Positions 1 through 11,213 of a stretch of 64,000 nt of DNA are shown here, in pieces. The stretch spans positions 868,001 through 932,000 of the forward strand of contig JBLDXI010000036.1 in assembly GCA_047495785.1 (NCBI GenBank), in the 5' to 3' direction. Numbering within the stretch: the first letter of the stretch is position 1; each line of letters opens with the position of its first letter. Both the position numbers and the translations under genes were made by a program. The notes beneath the pieces were generated by a model, which saw nothing but the letters and a program-made list of their open reading frames with translations, was not told the origin of the DNA and made no database searches. The stretch is from Lepidodermella squamata (Eukaryota > Gastrotricha).

Positions 1-92
1 TACAAAAAAATAAAATAAACAATATATGTTATTTTTTTTAATTTAATTAAAAAATTTGGAAAAATAAAAAAACAATAAAACCTTGTGCTAAC

Positions 93-395
93 CTGAGGAA
101 ATGTACCGCGAAGTTGCAAGAATTCAACAGGAGGCCCGGTTTCGCGATCGTCGATTTTCAGGCCATCGGGCAGATCGAGGTAGAAGTTATTCGCCCAGAA
201 CAAATCGCGGTCGACAAAGCCGAAGCAGTACTTCTCGCCGCGCTCAATTTTCGCGTGAAATTGAACGGCCGTCGGCTGTGGCTCGACGAGACCGCAGTAA
301 AAGTAGGTTCGCGGCCCTGGCCGTTTATCGCGAACGCAATCGGCAAAACCAACTGCAGAGAGCGTTTTCGTAGATGGGATAAAAGTTCGTGGCAT
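93..395 (-). CDS. First coding exon of an unidentified gene running off the left edge
   Basis: Reading the minus strand from an ATG at 395 gives 101 codons without a stop, ending at a good splice donor (CAG then GTTAGC) at 92, so the rest of the gene lies beyond the window. The exon is GC-rich and sharply bounded by AT-rich DNA, as are the exons of the neighbouring transposase gene. The peptide has no signal peptide or membrane segment and carries an aromatic and acidic central part (short motifs YFYCG, KYCFGFVDRDLFW, NNFYLDLP). I do not recognise the family. It is transcribed divergently from the transposase gene starting at 631, with 235 bp between the two ATGs, so it could be a host gene or a second gene of the same mobile element. 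Confidence 0.5.
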
Positions 396-630
396 TTTAC
401 GACTCGAAAGACGAATTTGACTTCAAACTAAAATTTTCTCTGTTTTAAACACCCTGACTTCAAAGCGCGGCCGCCGAACACAGGCACACACCCGCCGTGT
501 CGAGGATGCAGGTGTGGAACGTTGCGGTTGGGAGCCGATTTCAGAACCGCACCTGTCATTAGCGCACCTGTTGACGGGTCGCTATTTTCGAGGATCCGCA
601 GTTAAAAAATTAGAATTCTAAAATTCTAAA
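396..630. promoter_or_regulatory. Divergent intergenic spacer (putative shared promoter)
   Basis: This 235 bp stretch separates two divergent ATGs. It includes a GC-rich block around 466-545 with a short inverted motif (GGCACACACCC and the CCGCCGTGTC that follows). I see no clear TATA box. A bidirectional promoter is inferred from layout only. Confidence 0.3.
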
Positions 631-3082
631 ATGCCGAGAAAACGCCATCTTTTTGAAGATATTCTCGATTCGCCGCGACACTGCTCGAAAATTGAGCGGT
701 TGTACGACAATATTCTCGACTCGCCGAAGCCCGCCTCTCGTCCGTCCCTGTTCGCCAATATTCTCGACTCGCCGAAGCCCGCCTCTCGTCCGTCCCTGTT
801 CGCCAATATTCTCGACTCGCCGAAGCCCGCCGGCGACACGGCCCTGTTCGCCAATATTCTCGACTCACCGAAACCCGCCTCTCGTCCGTCCCTGTTCGCC
901 AATATTCTCGACTCGTCCAATGGCGAATTTGAAAACTCGCCTTTTCATGGCATTCTAGCAGAGCCGTCGTTTGTTATGTCGCCCTTGTATGAAGATATTC
1001 TAGATAAATACGACTGTGAGGTAATTTATTCAATTCATTTTTTATTGAATTTCTCAGATTCATTTAAAAAATTTCTATGATTTGATTAATTTTTAAAAAT
1101 TATAAAAATGTAATTTAATTTTTTTTAATTTATTTATATTTTAAATTATAATAAATTATATTTTAAATTTATTTAAATTTATTTAAATTTTTGATTAATT
1201 TTCAATTTTTCAATTTAATTTTTTTAGTCATTACACTTCTACCTTTCCGACGACCTATCGCTCGATCCTGTTGAAGTAAACAAGTCGAAATCATTGAAGG
1301 CTGGCCGCCGAGCGATTGAAATTGACCAGCCCGGCATTATCGATTGCATTCTGAATCTTGTTGAGCGCAAGCACGCCATGGTCGCCGCGAATAAGCGTCA
1401 CGGTGATGATGCTGCAGCTGGTGTTACGCTCGATGAATGCGTTGAAGAGTGTCAGCTGAACGGTTTTAAGTGCAGCCGCTCTTCCGTTTATCGACTGTTT
1501 CCGGCTTCTAACAAGAAACACAAGAATTCTGCGAAGACGCATCGCGCTGTCATTGGTTTGAAGTTACGGCCCAAGCGCTGCGATCTGCGAAAAGGCGATG
1601 AAAAACTCGATCATCATCGGAATGCGCGCATGACGTACCTCGACGAGTTGATGCTGCAGTTTCCTGATGACTTCACCTTTTTTAGCTGCGATAACAAAAA
1701 CTCGATCGTCGTTGGTGACACGTGCGTGACCAAGTTGTGCCAAAACAAGTACTACTACTTCGAAGGTGAACAGCCGAATTTGCCCGACCACAACTTTCCG
1801 GCTGATAAACACCTGAAAATTGTCCCCGCCGGCTACGAAAGACGCGAGCAGCCGTACGTGAGCGATTCTGGCCGCGTCAAGTGGCGCAACGCGGAGGTCG
1901 TCGTCGTAAACCGGTGCCGGCTTTTCAACGAGTGCGGCATAGCTGATCACGTGAGTGACCTCGCCACTCATGCCCTGAAAAATTCGCCCCGCGGAGGCGC
2001 ACCATGCTTCGTTCTCGTCGTCGACGCCGGGCCCGACTGGCGGATCGAATATCCTAATGTGCGGTATATGTATTGGCGCTTGTTTTGCGAACTCGGCCTC
2101 GAGGCGATGATTGTCGCGCATTATGCTCCAGGTTACAGTTTTCGAAATAAGGTAAATAATATTGGTCACAAATAAAATCTCAGGAATTTTCTAAAATTTA
2201 ATAAACTTTTAAAATTTATTGAATAGGTAAACAAAATAAAATAATTTATTTTCATGTTTTATTAGATTGAACGTCGATGGTCGAAGAGCAATCGGCTTTT
2301 AGTTGGCCACACTACGTCTCATCCGGACAAATGGCTGGATCAATATCCTCTGGCAAAGGACAAGCCGGTACGCGAACGATTAGCCGCCGAGTGCGCGCTC
2401 AAACTCGTGACTGAGCTCATCAATGGGAAACCGGCGGAGAAAGGCGTGCTCTTCTACTGCGTGGCTGAGCGCGCCGCGGCCGACCCGCGTTTCGTCATCA
2501 CCCCCGCGGAGCACGACTTCATCAACACCGCGAAGCCGAACGCGGTGGCTGTCGAGCAAAATCAGGACTTGTACGAAGACCTGATTCTCATGGAAAAGCA
2601 CATCGACCTGTAAGCCTTTTTTCTTTCATTAATTTATTTTCAAATTTTGAAGCTGAAATTAATTTTGATTTTTTTTCAAAAAAAATTCAAAAAAATTGAA
2701 TGCTAAAATTAAATTATTATTTTTTTTCAATTTCAGCCGCTGCGGCCAGGTCTGTTTTACTCGGTGCGAGGATTCAGCCTGCGTACATTGCGGACAGCAT
2801 CCGCCGCCCGCCTCCGGCCTGTGGAAGTACCTGAATCAACACGGCGTCCCCGACCCCGAGTACGACGATTCTCGGCCGGGTCAATACAAGAAATTCGCCG
2901 ATGTGTTTGAAGCCCGGCAACGCAGCGCTGCTGTTGAGGCAACGAATCCGCGGCCGCCGGCTGGTCGTTGCGAAATTTGCCCATCATACAGCTTTTTCAG
3001 CGAGATCCACAAAACCAGGCACACTAATATGATGCATCCCGAAATTTTGAAAAAAGGAAATAAAAAATCACGGAAAGATTGA
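631..3082 (+). CDS. Four-exon DDE-type transposase-like protein with N-terminal ILD repeats and C-terminal zinc-finger-like tail
   Basis: Predicted exons are 631-1020, 1228-2151, 2266-2609 and 2737-3082; all introns are GT-AG, the phases agree and the product is about 667 aa. Exon 1 encodes eight copies of an L-(F/Y)-x-x-ILD type motif, four of them near-identical and spaced 17 residues apart. The middle holds a likely DDE core: an Asp in the CDNKNSIVVGD stretch, a second in VVDAGPD, and a Glu in KIERRWS that is created exactly across the second intron, followed by a region expected of eukaryotic IS630/Tc1-like or related transposases. The last exon has a Cys-rich block (CEDSACVHCGQH) and a C2H2-like motif (CEIC followed by HKTRH). 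An AATAAA lies at about 3123. Introns are AT-rich while exons are GC-rich. The exact superfamily is uncertain, and I found no convincing terminal repeats around it, so a domesticated host gene is possible. Confidence 0.6.
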
Positions 3083-3179
3083 TAATATGCGAGTTTATAT
3101 TTATTTTTGAAAAACGTTTGACAAATAAAGAGGCGGCATAATATTTGAAATTGTTGTTCATTTTGTTCCTCTTCGCTTT

Positions 3180-3350
3180 TCGAAAACAACGTGTGTTGTA
3201 TACGTGCACAGTCCCTCCATTGTGTGTGTATCGCGCGACGGGACTGGCGCTGAGAAGGCGGCGGACCGCACACTGTGTGGGGGTGGGACTGGCACTGCGA
3301 GGCGGCGGGCCGCCCGCGGTTTTGGTTACGAACGCGAGCGGGCCTCATGC
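3180..3350. repeat. GC-rich imperfect direct repeat downstream of the transposase gene
   Basis: Two imperfect copies of a unit beginning GGGACTGGC and ending in GGCGGCGG(A/G)CCGC occur in tandem at about 3239-3272 and 3285-3320. Base composition contrasts strongly with the flanking AT-rich DNA. It may be the end of a mobile element or a small GC-rich repeat; no gene is evident between 3083 and 3480. Confidence 0.4.
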
Positions 3351-3483
3351 TGGGCTATAAATTTGACGACAAACAGCGTTTCACCTATTTATATAGCAAA
3401 TTTGAGGCTGCTCCCATGTGTAACTGTCTACTATGGCCTGCCGTCAACTCCGCCGCCAACCTACACCTGCACCGGCCTGCCAC

Positions 3484-5519
3484 GGCCTGCCACTGATTGC
3501 TGCGTTTCGGCATGGCCCCTTACGGTGGGCTGTCTATCAACTCAACCAGCGGCTCAATGTACCTGGATAGAAGCTTGCTTATTTCCGATAACTCCTCGTT
3601 CACAATCGCTACATACGTATTTTTTCCGAATGGCTCGAGCGGCATGCAGAGAATTTTCGAGTTCTACAACGAAAACGATCTCACGAGCGTTGACATCAAC
3701 AAGGCTACGGACCTTCTCCGAATAACCTTGAGTAGGTCTCGAAATATAATTTGCATCCGCATGTCGACAATATTTAGCAATCAGAGTGGACACATTTTCA
3801 ACAAAATTGAGCTACTTTCCAATGTCGTAGCGGTTTTTATTTAAAAAAAAATAATTCAAAAATTATCTATGGTTCAAGATTCTTAGATATAGGATTCTCG
3901 CGTGTAAAATAATTACAACTAAAGAAATAAGCGCCCTGATGTTAGATGAATTAACCCCCTAAGCTACTGGGGAATTTGGCTCAGGAGCCACGCCGATCCG
4001 GCAGATATAATATGGCCCTACAGTGTCACTCGTGCCGGAAGGACACGGACGGACCGGAGGGATAATCATGTATGCCACGTGGGACCCTCTTAACCACCTC
4101 CAGTGGAATCCCAGCTATCCCGTTTCTTAATTTTCCAAATGTTGAGTGATGAAATTCAAGTTACCAACCGACCCGTCTTGAAATTTCAAAGCTATTCCTA
4201 GTGAGACTTTCGTTTTAGCCAGCCGAGGGCCGGCGAGAAGGACAGTCCTCCGAGCTTCGAGATAGCGATATGCCCACCGCCACAAATGCAGCAATGATGT
4301 GAGTGTTATTGAAAAATTAAAGAAATGTATTCCAACCAGGTAAAAACCAAAAATTACCGAACCTGTGAACATCGGGTTTCTCAGGGGTTTTTTCTATTTT
4401 TTTACATCGAAGTAACATCGTGTATGAAGTATGGGACAGTCCCCAGTTGGCTTAATTTCTGAACATTAGTTAATTCCTGAAAAATTACAAAAATTACAAA
4501 AATTTGCGAAACTTCCTTCCCCACAGATCAGAGCTACACTGTAGATCTCAACGGAGCAATTTCAAGCTTGGATCCGACGTATGCCTTTGTAGCTATATCT
4601 TACAACTACGATACGCAGAAGCTGTTGGTCGTTCATGACAACTTTATCCACGAAGAATCGCTCACTTCCAGGCCGCTGGTTAGCTCGAAAATTAAACTCG
4701 GCGGCGATTTGGGTGGATCTGTCAATTTCCAAGGCGGGCTGGCATGCTTCTCGTACCATAAACACGCTATGACCGTCGCACAATTGTGGATACTTCGAAA
4801 GAAGTGTCTTCAAATCCGCAAAAGGTGGATTATGACTCGGGAGATTGTCTCCACTTTAATAAATTCGCCTGCAGTTTGGCCTCTGGTTTCCGATCTGAGT
4901 AATAGCCAAGGGCTGACAACTAATTCTACAACCCCGATTGAGTCTTTTCAGCGGGTAACTGGACCGTTCGGCCGGCCTAGTACTGCTTTTTATTTCAACT
5001 TAACCGATCCCATAGCTACATCCTTAGTATATGGCTAATTCGGCCAAGCTGACTGGCACAATCATGGAATTCGCTCCCGATGGATTGGCGACGGGTTTGA
5101 AGATCATGGCTGACGTTAATGAGACCTTTATTCTCAGGCCTTATGGCAATGGGTCGGCCGATTTAACAGTTCGCTGCGCTGAATCGAGTGGAATCGAGTG
5201 GCATTTTCTCAGGATTGCCGCCGACCTTACAAACGAAAAGATCTCCCTTGCGTGCGATTCAAGAGCTAAATCCGAAGCTGACTTGGAACCAAAGCTGACC
5301 ACAGCTGGATCTTTCCATTTCGCTGGGTTTGTACCTTAAAATGATGGTATTTGCTCATTTTTTTATTATGTATTACTTGTTTGTAGGTCTTGGGCTACTC
5401 CTGTCGAGCAACTTAAAGGAAGCATTGCTTGCTTGAGCTTCGGCCCGTATATACACCCCAATGTCATGCCGATTTTAGAGTTGAATTGTGCTTCCTACGC
5501 GATTCCTGAAATGTTATAA
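3484..5519 (+). pseudogene. Broken plus-strand copy of the Cys-rich/LamG secreted protein family
   Basis: Three exon remnants match the 43-64 kb family in order. About 3484-3732 is the 3' part of LamG domain 1 (NSSFTIA, GMQRIFEFY). The next, from about 4526 to 5329, carries LamG domain 2 (FVAISYN, KIKLGGDLGG, WILRKKCLQI, TGPFGRP). The last, about 5388-5519, is the conserved terminal exon (SWATPVE ... AIPEML then stop). Compared with intact copies, about 18 codons around 5030 are missing and the frame is broken there by a stop at 5037-5039; downstream the frame resumes as GTIMEFAPDG. The signal peptide, all cysteine modules and the start of LamG 1 are absent. Splice sites at the last intron are still intact, suggesting a fairly recent death. 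It lies about 38 kb from the cluster and on the opposite strand. Confidence 0.75.
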
Positions 5520-6451
5520 AATTCGCCCCACCCCTCGAGCTATACCATGTAAAGAATATTCGGCAAGCTGGCGTACATGATTTTTCTGACCTTTGTGTTG
5601 ATTATAGTAATGTATATTTAAAAATATCAATTATCAAGTTTGTAGAGAATGACGAGCGGAACAAATTCTATATACGTAATGCCGTTTCATCAAATAAAAA
5701 ATAGGGTGTGCTCGCATGGCGTTTTCTCGAAGATAAGGGCGGCTTCGTACGAACGGACATTTCACTTCGTCGTACAGAGCAAGGCAGTGGTTTGAGAAGG
5801 ATTATGACTGAAGGGGATAAGGCACCCCAGCAACCGTGTACTTCGCAACCTGTTGCTGACACCGATGTTGATAGGGTTGGTTCAGAGGGGCGCGAACATC
5901 GAGGTCGTAAAATGACCGCTCGGGAGACGGTCTCCAATCTCAACCACAACATCGTCACGGAGAATGGAGAATGAGCAGAGGATTGAGTCGGCTTCGGAGT
6001 TGAAAAGCCGGTGTCTCGAGGGAGTTCTTTTTTAACGAGGGAGCGCTGTGTCATGATGGTAAAGGGCTTGGGCATTAGGTTCAACTTCGTATTAAACCAT
6101 GAAACATAGCAGCAGAAACTATATTCCAACGACTGGTTGTCCCTAACCGAAGAACGCAAGAAACCTAAAGATCAATGAAGAAATCCACCCACGGATGACG
6201 CGTGATTTTATTTAATCCATAATCAATTACAGACTGCAGACTGTCCATTTTTTGGAGCTCGATTATCAAACCCCCAACCCCAAAGCAAAAAAGGCAAGAT
6301 AAACCCTGATATATAAAATACTCTTAGCTATGGCTCAGTGCTCAGTGTCAAAATACATAGGCCAAGCATATAGGAAATGTTTTTTCGCAATGCATAAAAG
6401 TGCAATTCGGTGGGGATTTGGAGCCAACGACGATACTCATGGATTTAGAAT
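5520..6451. other. Intergenic region with overlapping open frames, no recognised gene
   Basis: A minus-strand frame stays open for 163 codons (5668-6159) and a plus-strand frame for 88 codons (5708-5974) over a relatively GC-rich 500 bp block. Neither resembles a family I know, neither has a signal peptide, and the opposing frames are probably shadows of each other or of an old retroelement fragment. No function is assigned. Confidence 0.3.
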
Positions 6452-8678
6452 TCAGGAGATCATCAACAGAAATAAAATCGTGTCAGATATTATCACGATT
6501 AAAAGAGATACAATGCCCAGCAAGATATCAGCCAGGCGGCTCGTTCTGACAACACGGACAACGAGAAAGCATTTCATCTTGATTCTACTAGTCCCAAAAA
6601 AGTCCTTGAACGAGCAGTAAATTGTTATTAAAATGGCAATCGCAAACTTGATCCAAATCATGTAGACTGCGTAGATGGAGCTCGAAGTTTTCGGAATCAT
6701 GCCGTTGACATGGCTTAGCATCAGCAAATACGCTAGGACCACAGTTACGCAAAACGCTGCCCGATCGGTTTCGTCCGGCTCAGCTAGCAAACAAATGATC
6801 GGCATGGAAATAAGCGACAACGTTGGGAACAGCACATTCCAGATAAAGTATGTGGGCTTGCGTTTGAAAGAAATGCTGAAATCTATACGCGTGAAGTATT
6901 CATCACTGCTAGGATACTGCCATAGTGTGCTCGTCAGCGAATCTTCAACCAACTGCCAAATATCGGTGTCACTGACGAAATGTTCTCTCCACCTTCGAGA
7001 GATTCCGAAGTTATCGACGCTGAAATTGACAGCTAAAACTGGCTCGTACGATTCAAAGCTCAAGATGCAGGTTTGCTCGTCGAAAGGGAATTTGGCGTAA
7101 TTGAAGGAGGGGCAAGACACATCGAAGCGGTCGTATACATCCCAGTAGAATGAAGGTTCAGTGACTCGCATCTTCTTTATGTCATTCAACCTAAGATACA
7201 AAATGACTGATTCAGAGCATTAAAAAGTCCTGGAAATCCCCTCAGGGTGTGGAGTACACCCCAGCTCCGAAATTCCAAGCAGAGGCAGGATGAAAAAACC
7301 ACCGGGGGACCCTTTCGGATCTTTCGGCTAGGTGCTGGAAAACACCTCAGTTCCACAATCCTACTTCGCACACTGCATCTCCTCTCAGGAAAAATCCAAC
7401 ATACACAAATCCAGAATGGCCCCGAATGGCCCAAGGTGTTAGAAAAATATTTGAATTTTGTGAATTTTAGTAAACGGTGTCAGAGAGCGAGAGATGGTTG
7501 GGATGATCCCTACTAGTTCAATCTCTCCAGTTAGTTTAATGAACGACCAAAAAGAGACCCTTATGTCGATTTCCCTTCTCATTACCGGTTATGATGTCCT
7601 ACTTAGCTATCTGAGCGGTGTTAATGGTCTGAGATGTGGGGGAGGGCTTCGCTTTTCGCTCTACTCCTTTCTATTCCAGGAATTCTGTGCCCTTGGCCTT
7701 TGGCGAACATATTTTCCTCTGTTGATTTAAGCCATCTTACTATCCACTCGTTTTCATCGCCTTTTCTGTATCTTCCTGAAAATGGCAAAGGTGGGTTTAC
7801 TTAAAGAGGGACGATTTTTTATTCTTAGATGACTCAGGTTTAAGGGCGCATTTTTAGAAATAAGCAACTTATGTACGATGCACGTTAACTTTGACGAATT
7901 TTCAAGATTCTGTCTGGGATACATGATACATCCCGTGTGGATAAGCTTCAACAAAGATGGAAAAATAAAAGTTTGAATATTTTGGCTTTAGTAGGAACCT
8001 TTCGTAAGACATACGATATGAAAGCAGAATATACCCATAAAACCTGGGCTACTATTGGTAACCCCAGTTTGCAAGGCCAGGTGGAAAACCTCAACATGAG
8101 CAAAGGGGGACCGTTTGGTCGTAAAATGGTCAAAAGTAGCTCTTAATCATAGCAAAGCTAATATTTCTTATTATTCACTTATCATGAAGCTTAAATATCC
8201 AAGCATAAATCCATGGCCAAAACTGTGAAACTTGCCCATTCGGCTGTATCAGATGTCGTTCGATCGCTGAAATGTGGAACAATCGCGGCACCCATGACGC
8301 AACGTTCCAAGGGAAATAAATGAAGCCGGTGCCCTCATTGATACGCTCGCACTCCTCGCTGGTTGTCCAATTGAGTTCCTCGCAGCGCGGCCAATTTCCA
8401 GCGCACATAGGTAGCGGCCATCTCAGCTGTAAAAATCCGACCAGGGACAAACTCTGCTGCACGTCATCGATGCCGAAAAATCGGTACAGCTGCACTTCTA
8501 CCTCGACGCTGATCGGCGTGCCGGTTTTTGCGTAATTTTCATATGGCAGAGCTGTTGCATAGATCGCAGGGCACGAATCGGCGAATTCCTGTAGAAGTTT
8601 GTTAAATAAAGAAGGATCAGCCGCTACGACAAGCGTGAAGCAAGAGGTTACGATTGCTGAGATCAAGCAGCCAACCAT
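6452..8678 (-). CDS. Cys-loop ligand-gated ion channel subunit (two exons)
   Basis: Exon 1 (8179-8678) begins with a signal peptide (MVGCLISAIVTSCFTLVVA) and carries the first half of the extracellular domain. Exon 2 (6452-7190) carries the Cys-loop, four membrane segments and the stop; the proposed join is phase 2 (GATAA then GTGAAT; CTTAG then GTTGAA), giving about 412 aa. Exon 2 reads Cys-PSFNYAK-FPFD-EQT-Cys, so the loop encloses 14 residues instead of the usual 13. M1 starts near FIWNVLFP, M2 near TDRAAFCVTV, M3 near VYMIWIKFAI and M4 near LLGIVSLLIVI; the M3-M4 loop is only about 25-30 residues. An Asp-Arg pair at the start of M2 and no PAR motif suggest, by family rules, a cation rather than anion pore. 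The 988 nt intron holds a dispersed repeat. The exact splice point in the ligand domain is the weakest part of the model. Confidence 0.75.
7225..7400 (+). repeat. F1 dispersed repeat copy inside a channel-gene intron
   Basis: Carries the F1 hallmarks found elsewhere in the window: CCCAGCTCCG, AAACCACCGGGGGACCC, a TTTCGGCT-type middle, CTCAG and a right end reading CTACTTCGCACACTG. Other copies are near 28.8, 30.9, 52.1 and 58.2 kb. The ends form a short inverted repeat (GTGCGAAGTA type), so it looks like a non-autonomous DNA element. Confidence 0.6.
8055..8145 (+). repeat. F2 dispersed repeat fragment, inverted relative to 8960-9045
   Basis: The stretch ACCCCAGTTTGCAAGGCCAG ... GGGGGACCGTTTGGTCGTAA matches, in inverted orientation, about 8960-9045 (TTTATGACCAAATTTCCCC ... 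GGCCTTGCAAACTGGGG) and a third copy near 51.52-51.63 kb. The pair flanks the first exon of the channel gene. Confidence 0.5.
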
Positions 8679-9298
8679 TTTATTAGGGGATCAAAAGCGA
8701 AATGGCGCGTTACGAGATGACGAGCCTACGCGCTTCAAATATTAAACGCCTCTGCAGCTTCCGTGATAAATACAAACTGTGGATATTACAGAATATATAT
8801 TGGCAATATTCGCCACCTGTAAAGCAAAAAAATGTAGGAAAAGCTATATCTGTAAAGGGAAGCTGGATAGCGCAACAGTCGAAATGCCGACCTGTTTTCG
8901 GCGCCGGTACAACTTCCTGTTTGAGAGCCAATATTCTGTTTCGCTTAGCTGGTATTTTTGGGCCCAAATTTTATGACCAAATTTCCCCTGTATTTTTTTG
9001 GGGATTTCCACTTTGGCCTTGCAAACTGGGGGGCACGATACAAGGATCACAATGATTGTCGAGCTTGAGGCTACATTCAGCAATTTTCGGCCTTGAATTA
9101 GGAAGGTCCCCTGCGGGTTTTTCACGTTTTCTTGACTGAAGACGGATCATTTCTAGCTTTGGAGAATTTTGATGATTTTTAAGACATTTCAGCCGATTTC
9201 AGCTCCATTTGCTGAAATGTCACTAGTGGAACGTCCGATCTCAAGGTGACAGGAATGAAATTATAAAGAGAAATCGAATTTCAAGGCGAAATAATTAA
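8679..9298. other. Intergenic spacer with a repeat fragment
   Basis: Contains the inverted F2 repeat fragment at about 8960-9045 and otherwise AT-rich DNA. I see no gene here. The space lies between the 5' end of the channel gene and the 3' end of the galactosyltransferase-like gene. Confidence 0.4.
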
Positions 9299-10953
9299 TC
9301 ATTGATGAATTTTATTGTTGTTATAACCATTTTCCGCCAATTTTTCAACAATTTTTGCATGTGATAAATAATCACCACCTGTTGACAGTTTCGCGCTTTC
9401 TCTTGAAAACACCTTGAGCCCATAAATGAGGTACTCCATTTCCGCCGTATTATTGCCAATGACGTAATGAAAAGACACCGGCATCTCAGATAATCCCTGC
9501 TTTGTCTCGTTGTAGTACCGATCGCCTTTCGGCATCCAGTTGGCGAATCGCTTAGGCGGGTACATCTCCATGGCTGGGTCGAGAAAATTGAACCGCTGCC
9601 GGCCTGTCGTGTCACGTGACTCGACCAGCTCAACGCCCGCTGTTGCTAAACATCGGCCCATGTTGACGTCTTCGTGAATCAACGGACTGAGGTGCCGAAT
9701 TCCGGGACATTTTTCTGGGTCAGTTGTTTTTCGCAACGCATTTTCGACCAAGTGCTTCACGCCTTGTTGGGAGGAAGAAAAAATGAAGAATGAAGTCTAT
9801 AATTACTTTTAAAATCTCTTTGCGGAGATTCAATTCAAAACCTTTGTTATGATTTAAAAAAAATCGAAGCCATGAGATTTTAATTTTTTTAATTTTTTGA
9901 ACGATTTAAAAATTGAAATTCTGAAAATATAATGGTTTTTGAAAAAAAAATTTTTTGGAAAAATCGGTAAAGGAATTGTTATTAATTAACTGTGATCATT
10001 CTAACCTTGTCGCGAGATGATGTAACCAGCCCCGCCAGCAGCGTAGTGATGTCGTAAATCAGGCCTCGTGTGATAGAATTTATCGGTCGCGTTGGTTTCC
10101 GTAAAATGCCGACCTGTGTAAATAGCTTCATCAGGCCGGAAATGTGTGGCGAGGAAGTACTTGAGATTTTCCATAATTATGAATGAATCATCATCGGCCT
10201 TCAAAAACCAGTCGAAATCATCGACCAGTCCTTCGTCAAAAACCCATTCGAAAGCTGCTCGAACCTTAAAAAAGAGATTGATTTACTATATAGAAAATTT
10301 CAATAAATTTTAAAAAATCGAAAATTTAATTTTGAAATTTGAGAAAATCGAAATACCGATCAATTGGTCCAAAACATGTCACAGAGGTTCGTGAAAAAAA
10401 ATATTTGAAGCTAAAAATTCGAAAATCATTCAAATCTTGAAACAAAGAGTTTGAAATTAAAAAAAATTAAAAGCTTTGATAATTCATAAATTAGGAATAA
10501 ATCTAAATTTCAAATCATTTCCGTATTCTCAAAAAATTAAAATTCATCGGGATTAATTTCTATGAATTTTTTTCGGAGATTAAGTGGGCGTACCTTTAGC
10601 CAAACTGCCTTGTAATTTCTTTTCGAACTGAATTTTTTCGCACCAATTTTCGGGTCATCCTTATCACTAACAAATACGTATCGATCGCATTTTCTAGCCC
10701 AAGATTCGCGGATAAATTTAGCTCGAGATTCGTGGTAATTTCTGGTTGTTAAAATCAGGCACATAACCCTGACCCGGGCCATGACCAGGTCAAAAACTGC
10801 CGAATTATTCGACTTGACAGAAAATAATTGATCAAAGCCATTCTCTACTGGTTTAATTGGGAATCGCCCGGCAAAATAGCCGAGAAAAATTCCAATTAAT
10901 ATGTAAAGCAACGCATTTGAGAAGGAATTCAAGTTCTTCCTTATTGAAACCAT
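9299..10953 (-). CDS. Core-1 beta-1,3-galactosyltransferase-like enzyme (T-synthase family)
   Basis: Three exons (10594-10953, 10006-10264, 9299-9762) join in phase to about 360 aa. A short cytosolic tail is followed by a single membrane anchor (residues about 15-31, ALLYILIGIFLGYFAG), the type II layout of Golgi glycosyltransferases. The lumenal domain has RVMCLILTT, IRESWARKCD, FLKADDDSFI (the metal-binding DxD region), GGAGYIIS and EDVNMGRCL, a set characteristic of the C1GALT1 family, which adds galactose to O-linked GalNAc. Spacing and length are normal for the family and all the motifs are intact, so it is probably active. It is head to head with the sulfotransferase gene (260 bp between ATGs). 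Confidence 0.88.
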
Positions 10954-11213
10954 TTCATTGCAGCGAGAAATATTAATGAAAAATTAGGCTGAAAATGAAT
11001 GAAAAAAATAGGAGTTAATTCATAAAATCGCACGCGTCCACGTGAAAAGAGAAAATTAATGAAAAAATCTCAACAATTTTTATCATTTTCCTGGTGATTG
11101 AAAAATCACGTTTTTGCAAACCTTGCAACCCTGATTTCCTCATTGGCTGGTATTCCAACAGAAGAATTCGATTCAATTCGGATTTTTGTTTTTGAATCAT
11201 TTGATTCTATAGA
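10954..11213. promoter_or_regulatory. Putative bidirectional promoter between two Golgi enzyme genes
   Basis: Only 260 bp separate the start codons of the divergent galactosyltransferase-like and sulfotransferase genes. The sequence is AT-rich without a clear TATA box in either direction. Shared regulation is inferred from spacing only. Confidence 0.4.

Noticed and set aside
618-920. Repetitive minus-strand and plus-strand alternative frames over the 631 exon
   Set aside because: They are shadows of the ILD repeat exon, which alone joins in phase to the transposase exons.
5668-6159. 163-codon minus-strand frame as a gene
   Set aside because: No recognisable domain, unusual serine/proline/arginine composition, and an opposing open frame; more likely a compositional accident.
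8090-8180. Using the donor-like CAA|GTTTCA for exon 1 of the 6.4-8.7 kb channel
   Set aside because: It is phase 0 and would not join to the phase-2 acceptor at 7191; the later GATAA|GTGAAT donor fits, though this remains the least certain splice.
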